A stretch of DNA of 6,943 nt, taken from contig CALWYM010000012.1 of the NCBI GenBank assembly GCA_944385775.1, forward strand, positions 1 to 6,943, in the 5' to 3' direction. The position numbers and the translations under genes were made by a program. Source of the DNA: an uncultured Oscillospiraceae bacterium. GTDB taxonomy: Bacteria; Bacillota; Clostridia; Oscillospirales; Oscillospiraceae. The number at the start of each line of letters is the position of its first letter. Within the stretch, counting starts at the first letter, position 1. Below the pieces are notes generated by a model. That model saw only the letters and a list, made by a program, of their open reading frames with translations. It was not told the DNA's origin and did not search any database. Below are positions 1-6,943 of the stretch, piece by piece.

Positions 1-10
1 TTTCTAGGCT

Positions 11-37
11 CATGCCTCCTTCGTATAAGCTATTATA
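11..37 (-). promoter_or_regulatory. Possible -10 box and Shine-Dalgarno of a divergent gene lying mostly off the left edge
   Basis: Read on the minus strand, a perfect TATAAT lies at 37-32, followed 11 bases later by AAGGAGG (21-15), an excellent Shine-Dalgarno sequence. An ATG follows at 13-11 and opens a frame (M-S-L-E) that runs off the window. The gap between AAGGAGG and this ATG is only one base, much shorter than the usual 5-9, and no ATG, GTG or TTG sits at a better distance inside the window. No good -35 is visible 16-18 bases upstream of TATAAT. I infer that a divergent gene may begin at or just beyond the left edge. The product cannot be identified, and a chance match is possible. 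Confidence 0.25.
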
Positions 38-148
38 AAATCGTAGAGTGGGGAGGGAAAGAAAAAATCAGCCCCGCTCAGCCGGTGGGAAAAGTCATTT
101 ATGGCAAAAAATCTTCCCATTTTTCCACAATACCTGTTAAAATGAATA

Positions 149-177
149 TTGCATATCGGGCTTAAATACTGTATACT
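149..177 (+). promoter_or_regulatory. Probable sigma-A-type promoter of the pyrG-glmS operon
   Basis: TTGCAT (149-154) and TATACT (172-177) are separated by 17 bases. The -10 matches the consensus at five of six positions and the -35 keeps TTG. Transcription would start near 183-185, leaving a leader of about 66 bases before pyrG. An alternative is an extended -10, TGTTAAAAT at 135-143, with a weak TTCCCA (114-119) upstream, giving a start near 150. A third, weaker pair is CTTACA (205-210) with TATATT (228-233), which would start inside the G tract at 239-243. No intrinsic terminator lies between these boxes and pyrG, so an attenuator like that of Bacillus subtilis pyrG is not seen. This is assigned by eye only. 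Confidence 0.45.
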
Positions 178-187
178 TTCAAAGTGA

Positions 188-1849
<1,662 letters not shown>

Positions 1850-1855
1850 ATTTTG

Positions 1856-1862
1856 AAAGGAG
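1856..1862 (+). promoter_or_regulatory. Ribosome binding site of glmS
   Basis: AAAGGAG lies eight bases before the glmS ATG and seven after the pyrG stop codon. It fixes the start so that the encoded protein begins Met-Cys, which places the catalytic cysteine at the mature N-terminus. Confidence 0.75.
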
Positions 1863-1870
1863 CAAATTAA

Positions 1871-3697
1871 ATGTGCGGAATTGTTGGCTTTACCGGCAGT
1901 CAGCCGGCGTCCCCCATACTTTTAGAGGGACTTAAAAAGCTTGAGTACCGTGGATATGACTCGGCAGGCATTGCTGTGCTTGACGGGGACAAGATAAATA
2001 TGGCAAAGACCAGGGGCGTGATTAAAAATCTCTGTGAAAAAACCCATGACGGCGCTTTGCTTCCCGGAAACGCGGGTATAGGTCATACGCGCTGGGCGAC
2101 CCACGGCGCACCTAACGATGTAAACGCACATCCTCATATGTCAAATGACGGCAAGTTTGCCATTGTACATAACGGCATTATTGAAAACTATGCCGAACTG
2201 AAAGAGGAGCTTGTTGCCAAAGGATACAAGTTTAAAAGCGAGACGGACACCGAGGTCATTGCCCACCTTCTGGATATGTATTACACCGGAGATTTGAAAT
2301 TTGCCGTAATGAAAACAGTGTCAAGGCTTGTAGGTTCCTTTGCCCTTGGTGTTCTTTGCGCCTGCGAGCACGGCAAGCTTTTTGTGGTCAGGGAAAAAAG
2401 CCCCCTTATTCTTGGTATCGGCGTGGGGGAGAATTTCTTTGCATCAGACGTCACGGCGCTTATCGCCCACACTAAAAATGTAATTTACCTTGAGGACGGC
2501 GAGCTTGCGGAGATAACTCCTGATTCCGTAACTGTTTTTGACGGCGCCGGAAGGGAGATCAACAAGGAGATAAGCCGTGTTGTGTGGGATATAGAGGCAG
2601 CCGAAAAGGGCGGCTACGACCACTTTATGCTTAAGGAGATTATGGAGCAGCCCAGAGCCATAAAGGCTACCGTGGAGCCCAGAATCAAAAACGGTAGAAT
2701 AACCTTTGAGGACGGCGGCGTTACCCCTGAGTTTTTCAGCGGGATTGATAAGATTATAATTACAGCCTGTGGTTCAGCCTACTATGCCGGCTGTGTGGGG
2801 AGATATGTTATTGAGGAGCTTTGCCGCATACCAGTTTCAGTGGAGCTTGCCAGCGAGCTGCGGTACAGAAATCCTCTTGTAAACGGCAATACGCTGCTTA
2901 TAGTGCTGTCACAGTCAGGTGAAACGGCGGATACCAAGGAGGCTCTTAGAGAGTGTAAACGTCTTGGGGCGCGTAGCATTGCCGTAGTAAATGTTGTCGG
3001 GTCATCTATTGCAAAGCTTGCCGACCACACAATCTACACCTGGGCAGGACCGGAGATTGCAGTTGCCACCACAAAGGGCTATACGACGCAGGTTGCGGTG
3101 CTTGATATGCTTGCTGTGTATCTTGCCGATATTATGGGACTTATTACTCCCGAAAGATACAGCCAGCTTTTGACCGGTATTACCCAGCTTCCAAGTCTTG
3201 CGCAAAGGTCAATCGATCTTAATACCCACCTTGAGTATATCGCGAAGCGTTACAGCTCCTGCAATCCTCTATTCTTTATGGGAAGGAATATTGACTATGC
3301 GGTAGCGCTGGAAGGTGCGCTGAAACTCAAGGAAATATCCTACATATATTCAGAAACTTATGCTGCCGGAGAGCTTAAGCACGGCACCATAGCCCTTATT
3401 GAGGACGGTACCCTTGTTATTACCCTTTGCTGCTATGAGCCTCTATATGAAAAAACCCTCTCCAATGTGGAGGAGGTAAAGGCGAGAGGAGCCAGGGTAC
3501 TGGCAGTAGTCCACGAGGGCAACTCTAAAATATTCCCGCTGGCTGATGACGCGATATACGTGCCGAAAACCGACGCGCTGCTTGCTGCTGCCTGCGAGGT
3601 TGTACCGCTTCAGCTTTTTGCCTACTATGTGGCAAAAGACAGAGGCTGCGACATAGATAAGCCAAAAAATCTTGCAAAATCAGTAACGGTAGAGTGA
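1871..3697 (+). CDS. glmS: Glutamine-fructose-6-phosphate aminotransferase (isomerizing)
   Basis: GlmS converts fructose-6-phosphate and glutamine to glucosamine-6-phosphate and glutamate in the cytosol, the first committed step to UDP-GlcNAc and cell-wall amino sugars. At 608 residues it is full length. The class II (Ntn) glutaminase domain (about 1-235) begins MCGIVGF, so Cys2 becomes the N-terminal nucleophile. RWATHG (74-79), HNGIIEN (100-106) and SETDTE (123-128) follow. Two SIS sugar-isomerase domains follow (about 285-425 and 455-600), with ACGSAYYAG (299-307), the phosphate loop SQSGET (347-352), Glu488, His504 in ELKHG, and the closing CDIDKPKNLAKSVTVE (593-608) with the catalytic lysine Lys603. 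The phosphate-contact segment reads ACGSAY where E. coli has ACGTSY. The gap to pyrG is 21 bases, so it is probably cotranscribed from the pyrG promoter, and there is no space for the glmS ribozyme. Confidence 0.98.
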   Translation: MCGIVGFTGSQPASPILLEGLKKLEYRGYDSAGIAVLDGDKINMAKTRGVIKNLCEKTHDGALLPGNAGIGHTRWATHGAPNDVNAHPHMSNDGKFAIVHNGIIENYAELKEELVAKGYKFKSETDTEVIAHLLDMYYTGDLKFAVMKTVSRLVGSFALGVLCACEHGKLFVVREKSPLILGIGVGENFFASDVTALIAHTKNVIYLEDGELAEITPDSVTVFDGAGREINKEISRVVWDIEAAEKGGYDHFMLKEIMEQPRAIKATVEPRIKNGRITFEDGGVTPEFFSGIDKIIITACGSAYYAGCVGRYVIEELCRIPVSVELASELRYRNPLVNGNTLLIVLSQSGETADTKEALRECKRLGARSIAVVNVVGSSIAKLADHTIYTWAGPEIAVATTKGYTTQVAVLDMLAVYLADIMGLITPERYSQLLTGITQLPSLAQRSIDLNTHLEYIAKRYSSCNPLFFMGRNIDYAVALEGALKLKEISYIYSETYAAGELKHGTIALIEDGTLVITLCCYEPLYEKTLSNVEEVKARGARVLAVVHEGNSKIFPLADDAIYVPKTDALLAAACEVVPLQLFAYYVAKDRGCDIDKPKNLAKSVTVE

Positions 3698-3700
3698 CAA

Positions 3701-3731
3701 AATACAAAAAGCCCGGGATTTTCCCGGGCTT
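3701..3731 (-). terminator. Distal intrinsic terminator for the purF-side transcript
   Basis: AAGCCCGGGA (3709-3718) pairs perfectly with TCCCGGGCTT (3722-3731) around a TTT loop: ten base pairs with a CCCGGG core. On the minus strand the stem is followed by TTTTTGTATTTT, a proper U tract. On the plus strand it is followed by ATGAAAAAA with no U run. It therefore looks like a terminator only for transcripts arriving from purF, as a second stop behind the hairpin at 3735-3771. Confidence 0.75.
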
Positions 3732-3734
3732 ATG

Positions 3735-3771
3735 AAAAAACAGATACCTGAAAAGAGGTATCTGTTTTTTT
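3735..3771. terminator. Bidirectional intrinsic terminator between glmS and purF
   Basis: CAGATACCT (3741-3749) pairs exactly with AGGTATCTG (3756-3764) around a GAAAAG loop. The stem is flanked by six A on the left (3735-3740) and seven T on the right (3765-3771), so either strand gives a stem plus U tract. It ends the plus-strand pyrG-glmS transcript and is also the first terminator met by the minus-strand purF transcript, seven bases past its stop codon. Confidence 0.88.
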
Positions 3772-3777
3772 ATGTTT

Positions 3778-5196
3778 TCAGTCGCCTTCAAACATATCCT
3801 TTTTGTATTCGGCGTCAATATGAGTCAGATAGTTTCCGTCAAAGCAGGCTGTGCAGTAAGTGTGCTCGCCGGGACAGCCTGGTAGCTCGTCCAAATGCTC
3901 TTTTTTAAGGTAACCGAGGCTGTCGGCCCCAATCATCTGGCATATCTCGTCCACCGTGTGGTGACAGGCAACCAGCATTTTCCGGGAGTCAATATCCACT
4001 CCGTAGTAGCATGGATTTAAAAATGGTGGCGCTGTTATACGGACGTGAATCTCCTTTGCGCCGGCTTCCCGTACTATGGCAACCGTTCTCGCTATGGTGG
4101 TGCTTCGCACTATTGAGTCGTCCACCAGAACGACACGTTTTCCCTCGATTGTCTCACGGACAGCGTTGAGCTTGATCCTGACCCTGTCCTCACGAGACTT
4201 TTGTCCCGGAGAGATAAAGGTACGACCGATATATTTATTCTTAATAAGACCAATACCGTAGGGAATACCGGAAGCCCTCGAATATCCGATAGCACCGTCG
4301 GTGCCGGAATCGGGCACACCGATAACTATATCCGCGTCAACTGGGTAATCCTCAGCCAAAAATTTTCCGGCGTTAAGTCTGGCGTGGTGAATTGAGCAGC
4401 CGTCTATTACGGAATCCGGTCTGGCAAAGTAAATGTACTCGAAAATACACATGGCTTCCCGGGCTTTTCCGCAGTTATCCCTGATACTCCTTACGCCGGA
4501 CTTGTCAAACACCAGTACTTCGCCTGGGAGCAGTTCCCGCACAAGCTCAGCGGATACTGCGTTAAGAGCGCAGCTTTCAGAGGCTATGATATAGTCGCCG
4601 TTTTTGTTTATACCGTAGCAGAGGGGACGGAAGCCGTGCTTGTCCCTTACGGCTATAAGCTTATCGTCGAACATGATTATAAGGGAGTAGGCGCCTTCAA
4701 GATATTCCATTGCCTTTACCACGGCTTCCTCGGCAGAGCTTGAGCGAAGGCGCTCGTGGGTCAGCACATACGCGATTATCTCCGTGTCGCTGGTGGTGTG
4801 GAAAATAGAGCCGTTTAGTTCAAGACCACTTCTGAGAACATTGGCGTTAGTAAGGTTTCCGTTATGCACAATGGCCATATTGCCTGTGCTGTGGCTTACA
4901 ACAATGGGCTGGGCATTTTCTCTGCCGGAATTTCCCGTTGTGCCGTACCGAACATGACCTACCGCCATTTTGCCGGGACCAATACTCTCAAGGACATTTG
5001 GAGTGAAAACCTCGCTGACAAGCCCCAAATCCTTGTGAGTATTGAAACGACCGTTTCTGCACACGCTTATTCCGCAGGATTCCTGACCTCGGTGCTGAAG
5101 CGCATAGAGACCGTAGTAGACAGTCATGGCAATGTCATACTCACCGGTAGCGAATACCCCGAATACGCCACATTCTTCGTGTAATTCTCCTGTCAT
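3778..5196 (-). CDS. purF: Amidophosphoribosyltransferase (glutamine PRPP amidotransferase), Fe-S type
   Basis: PurF makes 5-phosphoribosylamine from PRPP and glutamine, the committed and normally feedback-inhibited step of purine synthesis in the cytosol. The 472-residue protein has a class II glutaminase domain (about 9-235) with nucleophile Cys9 in EECGVFG, preceded by an eight-residue propeptide, then QHRGQES (34-40), VRYGTTG (82-88) and HNGNL (111-115). The phosphoribosyltransferase domain carries the flexible flag loop RTFISPGQKSRE (325-336) and the PRPP loop VVLVDDSIVRST (355-366). Cys250, Cys395, Cys448 and Cys451 (CIFEY, NPCYYG, YCTAC) match the four [4Fe-4S] ligands of the Bacillus subtilis enzyme, which E. 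coli PurF lacks. GAGGAG five bases before the ATG supports this start. It lies 94 bases downstream of purA on the same strand and converges on glmS. Confidence 0.97.
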   Translation of the reverse strand: MTGELHEECGVFGVFATGEYDIAMTVYYGLYALQHRGQESCGISVCRNGRFNTHKDLGLVSEVFTPNVLESIGPGKMAVGHVRYGTTGNSGRENAQPIVVSHSTGNMAIVHNGNLTNANVLRSGLELNGSIFHTTSDTEIIAYVLTHERLRSSSAEEAVVKAMEYLEGAYSLIIMFDDKLIAVRDKHGFRPLCYGINKNGDYIIASESCALNAVSAELVRELLPGEVLVFDKSGVRSIRDNCGKAREAMCIFEYIYFARPDSVIDGCSIHHARLNAGKFLAEDYPVDADIVIGVPDSGTDGAIGYSRASGIPYGIGLIKNKYIGRTFISPGQKSREDRVRIKLNAVRETIEGKRVVLVDDSIVRSTTIARTVAIVREAGAKEIHVRITAPPFLNPCYYGVDIDSRKMLVACHHTVDEICQMIGADSLGYLKKEHLDELPGCPGEHTYCTACFDGNYLTHIDAEYKKDMFEGD

Positions 5197-5201
5197 TGTT
5201 T

Positions 5202-5207
5202 CTCCTC
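5202..5207 (-). promoter_or_regulatory. Ribosome binding site of purF
   Basis: On the minus strand GAGGAG (5207-5202) lies five bases before the purF ATG (5196-5194). It supports the start that leaves an eight-residue propeptide before the catalytic cysteine. Confidence 0.7.
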
Positions 5208-5224
5208 GTTAATGGCTAGAATTG

Positions 5225-5230
5225 ATTATA
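5225..5230 (-). promoter_or_regulatory. Possible -10 box of a purF promoter
   Basis: The minus strand reads a perfect TATAAT here, about 28 bases before the purF start codon, inside an imperfect AT-rich palindrome (5222-5238, arms TTGAT and ATCAA). The -35 position would fall within the hairpin arm at about 5246-5254, where no good TTGACA match exists. A purF-specific promoter is plausible, perhaps activator-dependent, but AT-rich sequence alone could produce the box. Read-through from purA is the alternative. Confidence 0.35.
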
Positions 5231-5238
5231 ATTATCAA

Positions 5239-5280
5239 AATCAGAGCGAACTGCCCTATTGAGAGCAGTTCGTACTGATT
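5239..5280 (-). promoter_or_regulatory. Long dyad between purA and purF: RNA hairpin (attenuator or processing site) or operator
   Basis: An eight-base perfect stem, CGAACTGC (5247-5254) with GCAGTTCG (5265-5272), encloses a ten-base loop. After a two-by-two interruption (AG against TA) it is extended by six more perfect pairs, AATCAG (5239-5244) with CTGATT (5275-5280). It begins 11 bases after the purA stop. In the minus-strand transcript the stem runs into TTTTGATAATT, a poor U tract, so it could be a leaky terminator lowering purF expression after purB-purA, or an RNA-stabilising stem. The CGAAC and inverted GTTCG cores also recall Gram-positive PurR boxes, although the spacing and A/T flanks do not fit that consensus well. 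Confidence 0.6.
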
Positions 5281-5290
5281 GAGAAGCAGA

Positions 5291-6562
5291 TTACATCTCG
5301 AAATATTCCTCTCTGCCGGCGCCAACGGAGACATACTTAATTGGGCAGCCAACAGCCTTTTCAATATACTTTACATAATCCTGTGCCTGTTTTGGCAGCT
5401 CGCTGAAGCTGCGGCAGCCGGAAATATCGGTTTTCCAGCCGGGCAGGTACTCATATACCGGCTTTGCCTCGGTAAGCTCAACTCCGCTGGGGAACTGGTC
5501 TACCATGGTGCCGTTTACATCGTACTTGACGCATACAGGAATCTTATCAAGATAAGAGAGAATGTCAAGCTTAGTAAGGGCAAGCTCCGTTGCGCCCTGA
5601 ATAAGACAGCCGTATCTGGTTGCCACAATGTCAAAGCCGCCTACACGGCGTGGTCTTCCGGTGGCAGCGCCATACTCGCCGCCTGCTGCGCGAAGCGCCT
5701 CAGCCTCGTCGCCGAACATTTCACAGGTAAAGGGTCCCTCGCCGACACAGCTTGAATAGGCCTTCGTGATTCCTACGACGTTTGTAAGCTTCTGAGCAGG
5801 GATTCCGGCGCCGATGGGAGCGTAAGCGGAAATGGTTGAAGATGATGAAGTGTAGGGATAGATACCAAAGTCAATATCCCTGAGGGCGCCCAGCTGAGCC
5901 TCAAACATAATGCTCTTGCCGTTATTGATAGCGTCTGTGAGATATGTGGTAGTATTCTTTATATAGGGGATAAAGTGCATGGCGTACTTTTCAAGCCATG
6001 CCCACATCTCGTCAAAGCTTACGGGCTCATGCTTGTAGCCGCCTACAACGGTAAGGTTCTTCCACTCGATAAGGTCGGCAAGACGGGGCTTAAGCTCCTC
6101 CGGGTGAAGAAGATCGCCCATACGGATAGTCTTTTTCATATATTTATCGGAATAGACGGGAGCGATACCTCTCTGGGTGGAGCCGAACTTCTTATCGGCA
6201 AGGCGCTGCTCCTCAAGAATGTCCAGCATTTTGTGGTAGGGCATACAAATTGTAGCCCTGTCGCTAATTACAAGGTGCTCGGGGTTAATTTCAACACCTT
6301 TTTCCCTTATGGAGTCTATCTCATGGGTAAGGTGCTCAACGTCGATTACCATGCCGGGACCCATGACGTTTACGGTTTTCTCACGGAAAATTCCGGAGGG
6401 AAGAAGGTTAAGAACAAACTTTCCTCTATTGTTTACAACGGTGTGACCGGCATTGTTTCCGCCCTGATAGCGCATGACAACGTCGTATCTCTCGCTGAGC
6501 AGGTCCACCATGCGGCCCTTGCCCTCGTCGCCCCAGTTAATACCAACAACAGCAGTTAACAT
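5291..6562 (-). CDS. purA: Adenylosuccinate synthetase
   Basis: PurA couples GTP hydrolysis to joining IMP and aspartate as adenylosuccinate, the first of two steps from IMP to AMP, in the cytosol. The 423-residue protein is close to the usual length (E. coli 432). Visible elements are the P-loop GDEGKGR (11-17) with catalytic Asp12, GGNNAGHT (34-41) with His40, the IMP-contact region FGSTQRGIAPVYSDK (126-140), the aspartate loop EYGAATGRPRR (296-306), guanine-specificity TKLD (330-333) and PGWK (374-377). Two places differ from the E. coli form: GDEGKGK ends in Arg, and FEGAQG reads FEAQLG (220-225), moving the glutamine by one residue. The rest of the family signature is intact, so I read this as a Clostridia-type lineage of the enzyme. 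It starts 12 bases after purB and is probably translationally coupled to it. Confidence 0.96.
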   Translation of the reverse strand: MLTAVVGINWGDEGKGRMVDLLSERYDVVMRYQGGNNAGHTVVNNRGKFVLNLLPSGIFREKTVNVMGPGMVIDVEHLTHEIDSIREKGVEINPEHLVISDRATICMPYHKMLDILEEQRLADKKFGSTQRGIAPVYSDKYMKKTIRMGDLLHPEELKPRLADLIEWKNLTVVGGYKHEPVSFDEMWAWLEKYAMHFIPYIKNTTTYLTDAINNGKSIMFEAQLGALRDIDFGIYPYTSSSSTISAYAPIGAGIPAQKLTNVVGITKAYSSCVGEGPFTCEMFGDEAEALRAAGGEYGAATGRPRRVGGFDIVATRYGCLIQGATELALTKLDILSYLDKIPVCVKYDVNGTMVDQFPSGVELTEAKPVYEYLPGWKTDISGCRSFSELPKQAQDYVKYIEKAVGCPIKYVSVGAGREEYFEM

Positions 6563-6570
6563 AGTTTTCT

Positions 6571-6576
6571 CTCCTT
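6571..6576 (-). promoter_or_regulatory. Ribosome binding site of purA overlapping the purB stop codon
   Basis: On the minus strand AAGGAG (6576-6571) overlaps the last two bases of the purB TAA stop (6577-6575) and lies eight bases before the purA ATG. This overlap favours translational coupling of purB and purA on one transcript. Confidence 0.7.
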
Positions 6577-6943
6577 AAACACGAATCTGTTCTTCTCCGC
6601 CGAGAAGATTTGCATTAGCCTCAACAATGGGCTTAGCATAGTTATTTACGAATTCCTCGGTCTGCAATGGAGCGCAGCCGACGAACTTGTGCACGTTCAA
6701 AACTTCCTTGAGGGACTGCTCTGTAAGACCAAAGCGTGGGTCTGCAAGAAGGCTTTCAAGAAGGTCGTTATCCCCACCCTCAAGTTTGACTTTTGCGGCA
6801 GCCTTCTGGCTGTACTGACGGATAGCCTCGTGAAGCTCCTGCCTGTCGCCGCCTCTGCTGACGGCGTCCATAAGAATATTCTCGGTAGCCATAAAGGGCA
6901 TTTCCTCATTAAGGTGCTTTTCCATGACCTTGGGATATATTCT
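6575..6943 (-). CDS. purB: Adenylosuccinate lyase, C-terminal part (5' end outside the window)
   Basis: PurB cleaves fumarate from SAICAR and from adenylosuccinate, serving both IMP synthesis and the AMP branch. Only the last 122 codons are present; the frame is open to the right edge (R-I-Y-P-K-V precedes the first visible Met), so the ATG at 6925 is internal. The fragment carries ELPFMATEN-like EMPFMATEN, then RGGDRQELHE and KLEGGDNDLL, which fit the C-terminal domain of the adenylosuccinate lyase class shared by Clostridia and animals. The catalytic signature loop (SSxMPxKxNP) should lie upstream, outside the window. It precedes purA with a 12-base gap on the same strand. The gene is intact as far as seen; the cut is the window edge, not a truncation in the genome. 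Confidence 0.95.
   Translation of the reverse strand, partial: RIYPKVMEKHLNEEMPFMATENILMDAVSRGGDRQELHEAIRQYSQKAAAKVKLEGGDNDLLESLLADPRFGLTEQSLKEVLNVHKFVGCAPLQTEEFVNNYAKPIVEANANLLGGEEQIRV

Noticed and set aside
49..130. MraZ-like G-rich boxes in the divergent leader
   Set aside because: GTGGGG, GTGGGA and GTGGA-like words occur on both strands, but without the regular ten-base spacing of MraZ sites and with no mraZ in view.
5197..5290. Purine riboswitch upstream of purF
   Set aside because: Only one long hairpin is present. The three-way junction and conserved loop sequences of the purine riboswitch are absent, and 94 bases with this structure do not fit it.
5975..6559. Long plus-strand frames opposite purA (also 5279-5755)
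   Set aside because: They are in codon register with purA and have the same cause as the pyrG antisense frame. There is no family resemblance, and purA is intact on the other strand.
6575..6925. A separate 116-residue small protein starting at the ATG at 6925
   Set aside because: The same frame continues upstream to the window edge with sequence that fits adenylosuccinate lyase, so this is the 3' part of purB.

Overview
The window looks like a bacterial chromosomal segment of moderate GC, dense in housekeeping genes. Protein sequences, strong Shine-Dalgarno sites, compact intrinsic terminators, an Fe-S-type PurF with a short propeptide and a Clostridia-like PurA all point to an anaerobic Firmicute. 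Class Clostridia, in the Oscillospirales/Ruminococcaceae range, is my best guess. This rests on remembered family features rather than a database search, and anything below class is weak.

Layout, left to right. Positions 1-250 are non-coding: a possible start region of a divergent gene at the extreme left edge (minus strand), then the promoter and leader of pyrG. pyrG (CTP synthase, 251-1849) and glmS (glucosamine-6-phosphate synthase, 1871-3697) form a tight plus-strand pair with 21 bases between them. An 80-base convergent gap (3698-3777) holds two stacked terminator hairpins. On the minus strand, read right to left, come the 3' end of purB (adenylosuccinate lyase, cut by the window edge, 6575-6943), purA (adenylosuccinate synthetase, 5291-6562, 12 bases after purB) and purF (amidophosphoribosyltransferase, 3778-5196). 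A 94-base gap with a long hairpin and a TATAAT box separates purA from purF.

How the genes work together. PurF makes phosphoribosylamine, the committed step of purine synthesis. PurA and PurB convert IMP to AMP, and PurB also acts earlier at the SAICAR step. PyrG makes CTP from UTP, and GlmS makes glucosamine-6-phosphate for UDP-GlcNAc and peptidoglycan. PyrG, GlmS and PurF all draw amide nitrogen from glutamine, so the window is mainly about moving nitrogen into nucleotides and amino sugars.

I found no mobile element, CRISPR array, tRNA, rRNA or phage gene, and no evidence of a previously undescribed system. The most interesting items are small: the purA-purF intergenic dyad, which could be an operator or an RNA hairpin; the unusual active-site segment of PurA; a glmS with no room for the glmS ribozyme; and the asymmetric double terminator.
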